Part shown: positions 56,051 to 64,000 of the stretch, piece after piece
How the letters are laid out: every line of letters starts with the position of its first letter
Numbering within the stretch: the first letter of the stretch is position 1
DNA from: Chthonobacter albigriseus
GTDB lineage: Bacteria > Pseudomonadota > Alphaproteobacteria > Rhizobiales > Pleomorphomonadaceae
Direction of reading: 5' to 3'
Length of the DNA stretch: 64,000 nt
NCBI RefSeq assembly: GCF_013839445.1
Contig: NZ_JACDIT010000001.1
Coordinates: 358,492 to 422,491, forward strand
The notes under the pieces: generated by a model
Database searches by the model: none
What the model saw: only the letters and a program-made list of their open reading frames with translations
Told to the model about the DNA's origin: nothing
Program-made: the position numbers and the translations under genes

Positions 56051-57658
56051 ATGGCGCGTTTCGTCAGCGTCTTCGTGTCGGAGTACCGCCAGCGACTGGT
56101 GTCGACCCTGGTGTGGTGCCTGGCTTTTGCCGGGTCGCTGCTGCTTTTCACGGCCATCGGCCTGCAGGCTGCCAGCCAGGCGATGCGAGCCGGCGCGGAC
56201 AACAATCTTGCCGAAGTGGTCCGGCTGAGGACGAACGCGATCGCCGCTTTCGACATGCTGGAGCGCGAGGTCACGGCCGAGCCCTGCTCGCCGGACTTCC
56301 AGGCTCAGCTGCGCCGGATCGCCTTCCTGCCGGACGGGCTGAACGAGTTTCTCTACGCACCCCAGGGTGTCGCCCGCTGCTCGACGAGCCTGCCGACCTT
56401 TCCCACGCCCGTGCCGCTGGACCGGCTGGACGCCTCGGAAGACGGCCTCAAGGGCAGCGGAATGTGGCTGGACCTGCCGCTGGACTTCATCGGCCTGCCC
56501 GGCCTGACGGGGACGATCCTCGCGCGCGGCGATTTCGCGGTGGTGATCCCGTCGATTCAACTGAAGCCTCCGCTGCTGCCCTGGTACGCGATGGAGGCGG
56601 TAACCTTCACGGATGAAGGCGACACACGCCATCGCAGCGGGACCGAAGAGCTGCACGAGCATCTCCTCAGCAATCTCGGTTGGTCGGCACTCGCGGAAGG
56701 ACACCTGCATGAGCTCGTCTGCGAGGAAACCGGCCGCGAATGCATCGCGGTGGACGCCCATCTCTCGGACATCGTCCGCTATAACGTTGCACCGATCGCG
56801 ACGGCGGTTCTATTCGCCCTGCTGCTGGCCAGCTGGCTACAGCGTTTCGCCAGCGATGCGCTGCAGCGCTACTGGTCGTTCGAAGCGCGGTTCCGCCGCC
56901 ATCTCAACGCGGACAGCGTGGTCTGCGCCTACCAGCCGATCATGGAGACGGCGACCGGGCGGATCACCGCCTGTGAGGTGCTGGCCCGCTGGCGCGACCT
57001 GGACGACCGGCTCGTCTTTCCGGACCGGTTCATTCCGCTGGTGGAGGCGAACGGACTGACGCTGACGTTCACCGACCTCCTGGTGCGGCGGGCCTTCACC
57101 GAGCTCGATGCACTGGTGCCGCCGGGGGACGTGCTGCAGGTCAACTTCAATGTGTTTCCCTGCGACCTCGACCCGGAGGTGCTGATCCTGCTGTTCGAGC
57201 CGTTCCTGGCGCAACGCGATCGGTTCGTGGTGGCCGTGGAGATCGTGGAGAGCGACGCGCTGGTGCCGGACAAGGCCGAAGTCGCGATCCGGGCCCTCCG
57301 CGAGGCCGGGATCCGGGTCTACATCGACGACTTCGGCTCGGGCTACTCGACGGTGGAGACGCTGGTGGCGCTGCCGGTGGACGGCGTCAAGCTCGACAAG
57401 GGTTTCGCCATGGCGCCGGACCAGACCGTGATGGCGCAGATGATGAGCTTCGCGCTGGAGATGATCCGCGCCTCCGGCCGACCGGTGATCGTGGAGGGCG
57501 TGGAGACCGCCCACCGGCTGGAGCAGCTGAAGACGTTTCCGTTCCCGATCCAGCACATCCAGGGCTATCACGTGTCGCGGCCCGTGGACGCGGTGAGCTT
57601 CGTGAAGCAGTACGTTAGCGCGAACCAGACGGCACGGAAGTCCATGGCCGCCGCGTGA
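56051..57658 (+). CDS. membrane EAL-domain c-di-GMP phosphodiesterase with periplasmic CSS domain
   Basis: A 535-residue phosphodiesterase. The ATG at 56051 follows GGGAGGA. Helix 1 (about residues 15-40) and helix 2 (about 243-262) flank a periplasmic CSS-type domain with Cys79 ('PCSPDFQAQLRRI') and Cys110 ('RCSTSLPTF'), the pair known to respond to periplasmic thiol-redox state in this family. The EAL domain keeps catalytic residues: Glu309 in EVL (instead of EAL), 'VNFNVFP', 'VEIVESD', 'DDFGSGYST', 'KLDKGFA' and 'EGVET'. It should hydrolyse c-di-GMP. cydDC, a thiol exporter, lies elsewhere in the window. Confidence 0.92.
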   Translation: MARFVSVFVSEYRQRLVSTLVWCLAFAGSLLLFTAIGLQAASQAMRAGADNNLAEVVRLRTNAIAAFDMLEREVTAEPCSPDFQAQLRRIAFLPDGLNEFLYAPQGVARCSTSLPTFPTPVPLDRLDASEDGLKGSGMWLDLPLDFIGLPGLTGTILARGDFAVVIPSIQLKPPLLPWYAMEAVTFTDEGDTRHRSGTEELHEHLLSNLGWSALAEGHLHELVCEETGRECIAVDAHLSDIVRYNVAPIATAVLFALLLASWLQRFASDALQRYWSFEARFRRHLNADSVVCAYQPIMETATGRITACEVLARWRDLDDRLVFPDRFIPLVEANGLTLTFTDLLVRRAFTELDALVPPGDVLQVNFNVFPCDLDPEVLILLFEPFLAQRDRFVVAVEIVESDALVPDKAEVAIRALREAGIRVYIDDFGSGYSTVETLVALPVDGVKLDKGFAMAPDQTVMAQMMSFALEMIRASGRPVIVEGVETAHRLEQLKTFPFPIQHIQGYHVSRPVDAVSFVKQYVSANQTARKSMAAA

Positions 57659-57668
57659 GGCGATGTCC

Positions 57669-60062
57669 TCAGGCGCGGAGGTGGACCTCCATGTGGCAGG
57701 CGAGGCCGTCCTCGCCGTAGTCGACGGAGCCCGCGCCCAGCGAAGCCAGGGTACTGGCGATCAGGCGCGAACCGAAGCCGCGCGTGGTCGGCTTGACCAG
57801 CTTCCCGCCCGGGCAGCGTTCACGCCAATCCACTGCGAAACCGGCGGCCGGATCGGCCTCGTCCAGATAGCGCCAGGTGATCTCCAGCTTGCCGCCCTCG
57901 CGAGCCAGGCAGCCGTGCTTCACGGCATTCGTGGCCAGTTCGTGGAGGAGCAAGCTGAGCGAGACGGCGATGTCGGCGCGCACATCGACGCTCGGTCCGT
58001 CCAGGCTGATCGCCCCTCCCGCGGTGAACGGAGCGAGTTCGGCGTCGAGCAGCCCACGGAAGGGCACGCCCTCCCAGTGCCGCTCGGTGAGCAGGTCGTG
58101 GGTGCGGGCGAGCGCGCGCAGCCGGGCGCCGAGCTTCTCGACGAATTCATCGGGATCGCGGCTGGTGAGGGCGGTGCGCGAGGCGATCGCCTGGACCTTG
58201 GCCAGCGTGTTCTTGACGCGATGATTGAGTTCGTCGACGAGCAGCCCGAGGCGGCGGGCGTCGCGCTCACGCTCGGTGACGTCGACGGCCGCAACCAGGC
58301 GGAGGGGACGGCCGTCCGGCAGCGGGTCGAGCGGAACGGCGCGAACCTCCCAGATCCGCTCGCGGCCGGCGCTGGTGCGGATGCGGGCCTCGCCGGCCGG
58401 GACGGCGTAGCCGAAGGGTTCGGCTAGCAGGGGGACGAGGGCGCCCTCGGCGAGCGCCGCCTCCGCCCAGGTCCGGGTCGACGCGGATTCCGGCTGGCCG
58501 GAGCTTTCCCACCAGCTGCGGCTCGCCTCCAGAACCTCGCCGCCGGCGGTCTCCAGCATCAGCGGGAACGGAACCGAGGCGACCGCGACGCGCAGACGCT
58601 GCTCGCTGGCGGCGATGGCAGCACGGTCGCGGCGCTGGTCGGTCACGTCGAGGATGGTGCCAGTGCCGCGCAGCGCCCTGCCGTTCGCGTCGCGACGGAT
58701 GCGGCCTTCGGTGCGCACCCACCGCTCCTCGCCGGTGTCGGCGCGGGTGATGCGGAACTCGGCGACATAGGTTTCCGGCCCATTCGGGGCGTAGAATCCG
58801 TCATAGATGGCGGTGACACGGTCGAAGTCGTCGGGATGGATCATGCGGGAGAACAGCATGGGATCCGGCGGCGTTTCGGGCGGGAGGCCCATGATGGCCG
58901 TGAACTCGGGCGACCAGAACCGCGCGCCGCCGGCGACGTCCACGTCCCAGGTGCCGATCGACGCGGCGTCGAAGGCGAGTTGCTGGCGTTCCAGGCTGTC
59001 GGCGAGTTCCCGCTCGCGCTCCTTCAAACGGGCCGAGGCTACGGCGAGCGCGCGGCCGACCGCGTCGGTCTCGGTGATGCCGTCGGGCGTGAAGGCGAAG
59101 ACCTCGCCGCGGCCGACGCCTTCGGCTCCGCGGCTGAGCCGGACGATCGGCCCGCTGATGCCACGCGCGACGGCCCAGGACGACAAGCCGCCAAGACCGA
59201 TGATGCCGAGCGCACCGATGGCGGCCAGGATGTAGGACCGCCGGATACCGGCGGCGAGCACGTCGCGGGGGACAACGACGACGACAGTCCAGCCGTTCGG
59301 CAGGCGGCTATACGCCACGATGGTCGGTTCACCCTCCAGCGACACGCTGTCGATCACCCCTTCAGGCGACCGATCGATGGCCGCGGAGAGGTCCGGCGTT
59401 GCGGATCGGCCGATGGCGGATGCATCGCCGAACGTGCGGGCGATGATGCGCCGATCACGATCCAGCACGGTGCCGAACCATCCCTCCGGCATCCGCTGCT
59501 CGCGCAGAAGGTTGGCAATGGCGTCCGGGAAGAACGCATAGGCGAGGTCGTAGACGATCCGGCCGTCGACGCGGACCGGGCTGTCGACCGCCAGAACGGG
59601 GCGTCCGGTCACCGCCCCTTGCATCAGGTCGCTGGCGACGGTGCGGCCGGCCTGGAGCTGCTCCACCAGAGACGGGATGACCGCGTCGGCCGGGAGCGGC
59701 GTGCCGCGCGGGCGGAGCGTGTTGACGAGTTGCTGGCCGTCGAGGTCGGACAGGACGATCCAGGCGGCCATGCCGTCGAGGGCGCGGCGTGCCTGGGCGT
59801 CAAAGGCGTCGAGATCGCCGACGGCAAGCGAGGGCGAACTGGCCAGCGCGGCGTTGAAGGCCGCGGCCAGGCGAAGGTGTCCGTCGACAACGAGCGAAAG
59901 GGCGCGGGCAGTTTCCTGAAGCTGGGTCTCGAAGGTAGCGCGGGCCCGCCGCTGTGCGTCATGGACCAGAAGGCCCGCCGCGAGCAGACTGGCGGCGACC
60001 AGACCGGAGGCAAGCAACGCAAGCCGCCCTCTGATCGATGTGACCTTGCGCCAGACCGCCAC
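57669..60062 (-). CDS. HWE/HisKA_2 sensor histidine kinase with Cache, HAMP and PAS domains
   Basis: A roughly 797-residue membrane kinase. Helix 1 lies at about residues 10-35, a double Cache-type periplasmic sensor at 40-270, helix 2 at 275-300, then HAMP, two PAS domains (about 360-480 and 490-595) and an HWE-type kinase core with His614 ('DELNHRVKNTLAKVQAIASRT') and 'LLLHELATNAVKHG'. The GTG at 60062 is preferred because GGTGGGG lies about 7 bases upstream. A GTG at 60074 touches its ribosome site. No response regulator is adjacent. HWE kinases often feed the PhyR-EcfG general stress pathway. Confidence 0.92.
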   Translation of the reverse strand: MAVWRKVTSIRGRLALLASGLVAASLLAAGLLVHDAQRRARATFETQLQETARALSLVVDGHLRLAAAFNAALASSPSLAVGDLDAFDAQARRALDGMAAWIVLSDLDGQQLVNTLRPRGTPLPADAVIPSLVEQLQAGRTVASDLMQGAVTGRPVLAVDSPVRVDGRIVYDLAYAFFPDAIANLLREQRMPEGWFGTVLDRDRRIIARTFGDASAIGRSATPDLSAAIDRSPEGVIDSVSLEGEPTIVAYSRLPNGWTVVVVVPRDVLAAGIRRSYILAAIGALGIIGLGGLSSWAVARGISGPIVRLSRGAEGVGRGEVFAFTPDGITETDAVGRALAVASARLKERERELADSLERQQLAFDAASIGTWDVDVAGGARFWSPEFTAIMGLPPETPPDPMLFSRMIHPDDFDRVTAIYDGFYAPNGPETYVAEFRITRADTGEERWVRTEGRIRRDANGRALRGTGTILDVTDQRRDRAAIAASEQRLRVAVASVPFPLMLETAGGEVLEASRSWWESSGQPESASTRTWAEAALAEGALVPLLAEPFGYAVPAGEARIRTSAGRERIWEVRAVPLDPLPDGRPLRLVAAVDVTERERDARRLGLLVDELNHRVKNTLAKVQAIASRTALTSRDPDEFVEKLGARLRALARTHDLLTERHWEGVPFRGLLDAELAPFTAGGAISLDGPSVDVRADIAVSLSLLLHELATNAVKHGCLAREGGKLEITWRYLDEADPAAGFAVDWRERCPGGKLVKPTTRGFGSRLIASTLASLGAGSVDYGEDGLACHMEVHLRA

Positions 60063-60261
60063 CCCAAACCCCACCCTTCAACCCGCTAACAAACGCGGCA
60101 ACCGGCAGGGAGTTCCAGCGACCCGGAAAAAAACCTTTTGTTTGCAGAGAGAAGCACTTCGATGAGGTTCGGGGTGCCCGGTCGACAAATCACCAATGAG
60201 GCGTGTCGGGAGTCGGGGGGGCCGAACGTCCTGTGACAGTTCATGTCTGGAGGAGACGATC

Positions 60262-60615
60262 ATGTCCTATGTCGATGGTTTCGTGCTCGCCGTGCCACGG
60301 GCGAAGCTGGACGCCTACAAGGAGCAGGCCAGCCTGGCGGGAGGGGTCTGGATGGAGCACGGTGCGCTCGCCTATGTGGAATGCATCGGCGACGACGTGC
60401 CGTATGGCGATCTGACCTCATTCCCACGCGCGGTCATGGCCACCGACGACGAGGTGGTGGTGTTCGCCTGGGCCGTCTACGCATCCCGCGAGGCGCGGGA
60501 CGCGGTGCTCGCCAAGGTGTTCGACGACCCGCGATTGAAGGGGCAGATGGAGAACATGGCGTTCGATGGCAAGCGGATGATCTACGGCGGCTTCAAGGCC
60601 TTCATAGAACTCTAA
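60262..60615 (+). CDS. DUF1428 family protein (YbaA-like)
   Basis: A 117-residue cytoplasmic protein of the YbaA/DUF1428 family, which adopts a dimeric ferredoxin-like (dimeric alpha-beta barrel) fold. The ATG at 60262 follows GGAGGAGA. Characteristic segments are 'YVDGFVLAVPRAKLDAYKEQA', 'VECIGDDVPYG', 'VVFAWAVYASREARD' and 'FDGKRMIYGGFKAFIEL'. Its biochemical role is unknown. The convergent helicase reading frame overlaps its 3' 198 bases in antisense. Confidence 0.9.
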   Translation: MSYVDGFVLAVPRAKLDAYKEQASLAGGVWMEHGALAYVECIGDDVPYGDLTSFPRAVMATDDEVVVFAWAVYASREARDAVLAKVFDDPRLKGQMENMAFDGKRMIYGGFKAFIEL

Positions 60616-62373
60616 AAACAGGCGCGGCGTGCACCCGCGGCAAAGCGCGGGCGGGCGGCCGGGCCGCCGACGGCAGCGCGGCGGGGGGGCCTTGCCGGCG
60701 GCCTTGGGCTTCGGCCGCTTGGCCTTGAGCTTCTTCGCCTTGGGCGCGCCGTGCGCGAACTTGCGGCGTTCCGGGGAGACCTGGCCGCCGACGAGTTCGA
60801 TGCGGACCTCGTCCTCGCTGGGATTGGCGGCAGCGTAGGCGACCTGGCCGGCGGCGGCGGGGCTGATCTGGAACAGCGTTTCGCGCTCGCCGATCTGGAT
60901 GGTGCCGACCTCGCGCTTGGGGATCTTGGCGACGCGGCAGATCAGCGGCAGGACCCAACGGACGTCGGCATTGTCCTTCCAGCCGATTGCGAGGCGGAAC
61001 CAGACGGAGTCGCTGGGGCGGCCGGGGACGTCGCCGACATAGGGCTGGCGCTCGGGCTTGCGGCCTCCGTCGATCAGGTCCTCCGGCGCCGGGAGTTGGC
61101 CGCGGTGCAGGCGGATGAGGGCGGCGGCGATGGTTTCGGCGGAGCGCTCGGCCAGGAGCAGGCGGGCGAGTTCCAGGTCGTCCTCGGACGGCTCCTCGGC
61201 AAGCAGCGGATCGGCAAGCAGCCGCTGCTGGTCGAGCCGGCGGATCTCGTCGGCGGACGGGGGACCCGACCATTCGGCGTCGACGCCGGCGCCGGCAAGC
61301 AGGCTTTCGGCGCGGCGGCGACGGGTGTAGGGCACCAGGAGCACCGAGGTGCCCTTGCGACCCGCGCGGCCGGTACGGCCGGAGCGGTGGAGCAGCGCTT
61401 CCGGCTCGGTCGGCAGTTCGGCGTGGACCACCAAGGCGAGGTCCGGAAGGTCGAGGCCGCGGGCGGCGACGTCGGTGGCGACGCAGACGCGGGCGCGGCC
61501 GTCGCGCATGGCGGTGAGGGCCTGGTTGCGTTCGGCCTGCGCCATTTCGCCGGACAGGGCGACGACCTTGAAGCCGCGCTCCTGAAGCGCGCCGTGCAGG
61601 CGGCGTACGGCCTCGCGGGTGGCGCAGAAGACGATGGCGGCGCGCGTCTCGTACCAGCGCAGCACGTTGACCACCGCGCGCTCGATCTCGTTCGGTGCGA
61701 TGCGCATGGCGCGATATTCGATGTCGGCGTGCGCGGGGGTGGCGTCGCGGACCTCGACGCGCTCGGCGTCGCGCTGGTAGTGGCGGGCGAGACGGACGAT
61801 CTCGGCGGGAATGGTGGCGGAGAAGAGCAACGTCTGGCGCTCGGCGGGCGCCGCTTCCAGGATGAACTCCAGGTCCTCGCGGAAGCCGAGGCTCAGCATC
61901 TCGTCGGCTTCGTCGAGGACGACGGCCTTCAGCTCGCCGATGGCCAGGCCACCGCGCTCGATGTGATCGCGCAGACGGCCGGGCGTGCCGACCACGATGT
62001 CGGCGCCTTCGGCCAGGGCCCGGCGTTCGCGCCTGGGATCCATGCCGCCGACGCAGGAGACGATCCGCGCCTTGGCGTGGGCGAAGAGCCAGGCGAGCTC
62101 GCGGTGGACCTGCAGCGCCAATTCGCGCGTCGGCGCGACGACGAGCGCCTTGGGGACCGTGGCAGGCGGGACCTCGTCGGCTTCTCCCAGCACGGAATGG
62201 ACCATGGCGAGGCCGTAGGCGATGGTCTTGCCCGAACCGGTGCGGGCGCTGACCAGGAGATCGCGCCCGGCGCGGGAGGGATCGATCACCGCCTCCTGGA
62301 CGGGCGTCGGCTCGATGTAGGACCGGTCGGCCAGGGCACGGGCGATGGACGGGTGGATATCGGGAAAGGGCAT
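60418..62373 (-). CDS. DEAD-box RNA helicase (DeaD/DbpA type), 3' end possibly frameshifted
   Basis: A 651-residue reading frame. Helicase motifs are all present: Q-motif/PTPVQ, 'ARTGSGKT', 'PTRELALQ', 'GTPGRLRDH', 'DEADEML', 'SATIPAEI', 'ATDVAARGLDLPDL' and 'HRSGRTGRAGRKG'. A DbpA-like RNA-binding domain sits at about residues 465-540 ('REVGTIQIGERETLFQIS') and a Lys/Pro-rich tail follows. It would unwind structured RNA in ribosome assembly or RNA decay. The final ~60 residues run antisense through DUF1428 and look non-native. Loss of one base in a C7 tract (60682-60688) would end the protein at 60612, next to the DUF1428 stop. Confidence 0.9.
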   Translation of the reverse strand: MPFPDIHPSIARALADRSYIEPTPVQEAVIDPSRAGRDLLVSARTGSGKTIAYGLAMVHSVLGEADEVPPATVPKALVVAPTRELALQVHRELAWLFAHAKARIVSCVGGMDPRRERRALAEGADIVVGTPGRLRDHIERGGLAIGELKAVVLDEADEMLSLGFREDLEFILEAAPAERQTLLFSATIPAEIVRLARHYQRDAERVEVRDATPAHADIEYRAMRIAPNEIERAVVNVLRWYETRAAIVFCATREAVRRLHGALQERGFKVVALSGEMAQAERNQALTAMRDGRARVCVATDVAARGLDLPDLALVVHAELPTEPEALLHRSGRTGRAGRKGTSVLLVPYTRRRRAESLLAGAGVDAEWSGPPSADEIRRLDQQRLLADPLLAEEPSEDDLELARLLLAERSAETIAAALIRLHRGQLPAPEDLIDGGRKPERQPYVGDVPGRPSDSVWFRLAIGWKDNADVRWVLPLICRVAKIPKREVGTIQIGERETLFQISPAAAGQVAYAAANPSEDEVRIELVGGQVSPERRKFAHGAPKAKKLKAKRPKPKAAGKAPPPRCRRRPGRPPALCRGCTPRLFLEFYEGLEAAVDHPLAIERHVLHLPLQSRVVEHLGEHRVPRLAGCVDGPGEHHHLVVGGHDRAWE

Positions 62374-62497
62374 CAAGGCTCGCGGGTCTGAACAAGGTGG
62401 CGCCAGCTATCTGCGGATTTCCGCTGCAGCGCAAGGAAAGCCGGCGCGAACACGCGTTTTCAGACCCGGGATCCTGTGTTGCCGGCCCGTGACGGCC

Positions 62498-64000
62498 TCA
62501 GGCAGCCTCCTCCAGGCGCAACTCGTAGGTCGTTCCCGACACGTCGAAGCTGTAGGAGTGGTAGCTGCCGATCATCCCGTTGTCCGTACCGCCGGAGACC
62601 GTGATGGTGTCGCCGGCGCGGTGCGTCACGGTGAGGACGTCGCCTTCCGGATCGAGCAGTCCCATGGTGGCCTGGTCGATGGTGGTGGACACAGGCGACG
62701 ACGCGGCGGTGAAGTCGATCTCCTCGACCTCGCTGAGACCTGTCAGGACGATGCTGCCGCCGTCGGTGAAGCGGACCGTGTCGATCCCCGACCCGCCCGC
62801 GACGGTATCGTCGACGTCGACGATGAAGAGATCGTCGTCGGCACCGCCGAACAGCTGGTCGGCGCCCGAACCGGCATAAAGCACGTCGTCGCCGGTCCCG
62901 CCGGTGAGGGTGTCGTCGCCGATGCCGGCGTAGATCGTGTCGTTCCCGGCCAGACCGTCGAGGTTGTCGCCGCCGGCGTTCCCGCGCAGCGTGTCGGCGC
63001 CCGCGGTTCCGGACAGGGTTTCGCCGACCACGTCGTCGACGGTGAGCGTGATGCTCTGCTGCGTGACAAGGCCGTGCGAGTCGGTCGCCACCACGTTGAA
63101 CGTGCGGCTCGCGCTCTCCTCGAAGTCGAGCGAGACGCCGGACGCCAGGCGCACGTTCGATCCGTCGATCTCGAACAGGGCGGCGTCGGCACCGCTCAGG
63201 GAGTAGTTGACGCTGTCGCCGCTGTCCGGGTCGCTTCCGGTGAAGCTCGCGACCACGGCACCGGTGTCGTTCTCGTCGACCGGGCCGAGGTTCGTGACGG
63301 ACAGCGAGGGCGCTTCGTTGACGTCCGTGACGGTGACGGCGATCCACTGGTCGGTGGTGTTGGTGCCGTCGCCGGCGCGGACCTGGACGTTGTAGACGTT
63401 GTCGCCGTCGCCGTCCTGCGGGGTCTCGCGATCCGGCGCGCCGATGAAGGTGAGCACGCCGGTCGAGCCGTCGATCTGGAACAGCGCGGCGTCGCCGCCG
63501 GCCAGGATCGAGTAGGTGGGCGAAACGCCCTCCGGATCGGTGGCCGAGACGGTGAGGACGGCGGTCTGGTTCTCCGCCACCGACACTGCCGCAGACGACG
63601 AGATCACCGGCGCCTCGTTGACGTTGCCGACCGTCACGGAAACGGTCTGCGTGGTGAAGGCCGAGCCGTCGGAGGCGCGGACCTGGACCTGGTAGACGCC
63701 GTCGGCGTTGGCATCGGCCGGGGCTTCGAAGTCGGGCGTCGCCAGGAAGCTCAGCACACCGGTCGCGCCGTCGATCTGGAACAGCGCCTGGTCGGCGCCG
63801 CCGACGATCGCGTAGATCGGCGACGTGCCTTCCGGATCGGTGGCCGAGACGGTGAGGACGGCGGTCTGGTTCTCCGACACGGTGACCGCCGCAGACGACG
63901 AGATCACCGGCGCCTCGTTGACGTTGGTGACGGTGACGGCGATCCACTGGTCGGTGGTGTTGGTGCCGTCGCCGGCGCGGACCTGGACGTTGTAGACGTT
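62498..64000 (-). CDS. large secreted cadherin-repeat/RTX calcium-binding adhesin, C-terminal part (5' end outside window)
   Basis: About 500 C-terminal residues of a type I-secreted surface protein; the frame is open to the window edge. Three-plus cadherin-like domains (100 residues each) come first, with calcium motifs 'ATDPEG', 'DGDGDNVYNVQVRAGDG' and the linker 'NVNEAP'. They are followed by a more diverged domain (63016-63313) and then by RTX nonapeptide repeats ('GTAGADTLRGNAGGDNLDG', 'GIGDDTLTGGTGDDVLYAG') at about 62830-63020. The C-terminal ~110 residues would hold the secretion signal. It probably acts in surface adhesion or biofilm. An ABC exporter is not visible here. Confidence 0.9.
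   Translation of the reverse strand, partial: NVYNVQVRAGDGTNTTDQWIAVTVTNVNEAPVISSSAAVTVSENQTAVLTVSATDPEGTSPIYAIVGGADQALFQIDGATGVLSFLATPDFEAPADANADGVYQVQVRASDGSAFTTQTVSVTVGNVNEAPVISSSAAVSVAENQTAVLTVSATDPEGVSPTYSILAGGDAALFQIDGSTGVLTFIGAPDRETPQDGDGDNVYNVQVRAGDGTNTTDQWIAVTVTDVNEAPSLSVTNLGPVDENDTGAVVASFTGSDPDSGDSVNYSLSGADAALFEIDGSNVRLASGVSLDFEESASRTFNVVATDSHGLVTQQSITLTVDDVVGETLSGTAGADTLRGNAGGDNLDGLAGNDTIYAGIGDDTLTGGTGDDVLYAGSGADQLFGGADDDLFIVDVDDTVAGGSGIDTVRFTDGGSIVLTGLSEVEEIDFTAASSPVSTTIDQATMGLLDPEGDVLTVTHRAGDTITVSGGTDNGMIGSYHSYSFDVSGTTYELRLEEAA
63314..64000 (-). repeat. tandem 300-bp coding repeats of the cadherin adhesin
   Basis: Units of exactly 300 bp (100 residues) occur at 63314-63613 and 63614-63913, with a partial third at 63914-64000. 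They alternate: the unit half at 63316-63400 is nearly identical to 63916-64000, exactly 600 bp away, and the start of each unit ('VAENQTAVLTVSATDPEG' type) is nearly identical at 300 bp. The array continues past the window edge. Confidence 0.85.

Noticed and set aside
63314..64000. CRISPR-like tandem repeat array
   Set aside because: The repeats are 300 bp long, in frame, and encode cadherin-like domains. No short direct repeats with unique spacers occur anywhere in the window.

Overview
The window is GC-rich, densely packed bacterial chromosome. Its gene families point to an alphaproteobacterium, most likely of the Rhizobiales (Hyphomicrobiales). These are a ROK-regulated xylose-type ABC system, an Entner-Doudoroff-like galactonate pathway with an IlvD/Edd-type dehydratase, an HWE histidine kinase, EcfG-type GGAAC-N16-GTT promoter signals and several c-di-GMP proteins. 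The genus cannot be fixed from the sequence alone. I see no tRNA, rRNA, CRISPR array, insertion sequence or prophage.

Layout. 1-1.2 kb: 3' end of an RND efflux pump. 1.2-2.9 kb: amino-acid ABC permease and binding protein without an ATPase. 3.2-4.8 kb: Na/phosphate symporter with a PhoU-like tail. 4.8-9.2 kb: a tight minus-strand operon of a ROK regulator, a periplasmic di-heme oxidoreductase and an FG-GAP/ASPIC protein, divergent from xylF-xylH-xylG (9.6-13.0 kb) across a 364-bp control region with two matching palindromes. 13.1-16.4 kb: a subtilase with a glycine-rich segment, divergent from an ECF sigma factor and its anti-sigma factor. 16.4-19.8 kb: cydDC. 20.1-26.2 kb: a Nudix hydrolase, glmU, a PilZ-tailed chemoreceptor and glmS. 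26.3-29.6 kb: a two-gene unit of a membrane GGDEF-EAL protein and a solute-binding protein with no transporter.

29.7-43.8 kb is a galactoside-utilisation locus. One minus-strand run encodes a binding protein, two permeases, alpha-galactosidase (GH36), a possible 27-residue coupling peptide, DgoK, DgoA, an SMP-30 lactonase, beta-galactosidase (GH42) and an IlvD/Edd dehydratase. An IclR regulator and the transporter ATPase lie on the opposite strand. Together they would import galactosides, split off galactose and take it through galactonolactone, galactonate and KDPGal to pyruvate and glyceraldehyde-3-phosphate. Galactose dehydrogenase is the only step missing.

43.9-46.2 kb: two related small lipoproteins and two DUF2382 stress proteins behind a good EcfG-type promoter. 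46.4-53.2 kb: a spermidine/putrescine-type ABC system with an Asp/Glu/hydantoin racemase and a GNAT acetyltransferase in one operon, divergent from a GntR/FCD regulator. 53.2-62.4 kb: a P-type cation ATPase, a CSS-type EAL phosphodiesterase, an HWE sensor kinase, a DUF1428 protein and a DEAD-box RNA helicase whose 3' end looks disturbed. 62.5-64.0 kb: the C-terminal part of a large secreted cadherin/RTX adhesin with near-identical 100-residue repeats, running off the window.

Two cross-cutting patterns stand out. All four binding-protein-first ABC operons carry a strong inverted repeat between the binding-protein gene and the next gene. Second-messenger output is dense, with three c-di-GMP-linked proteins, one of them paired with a periplasmic binding protein.
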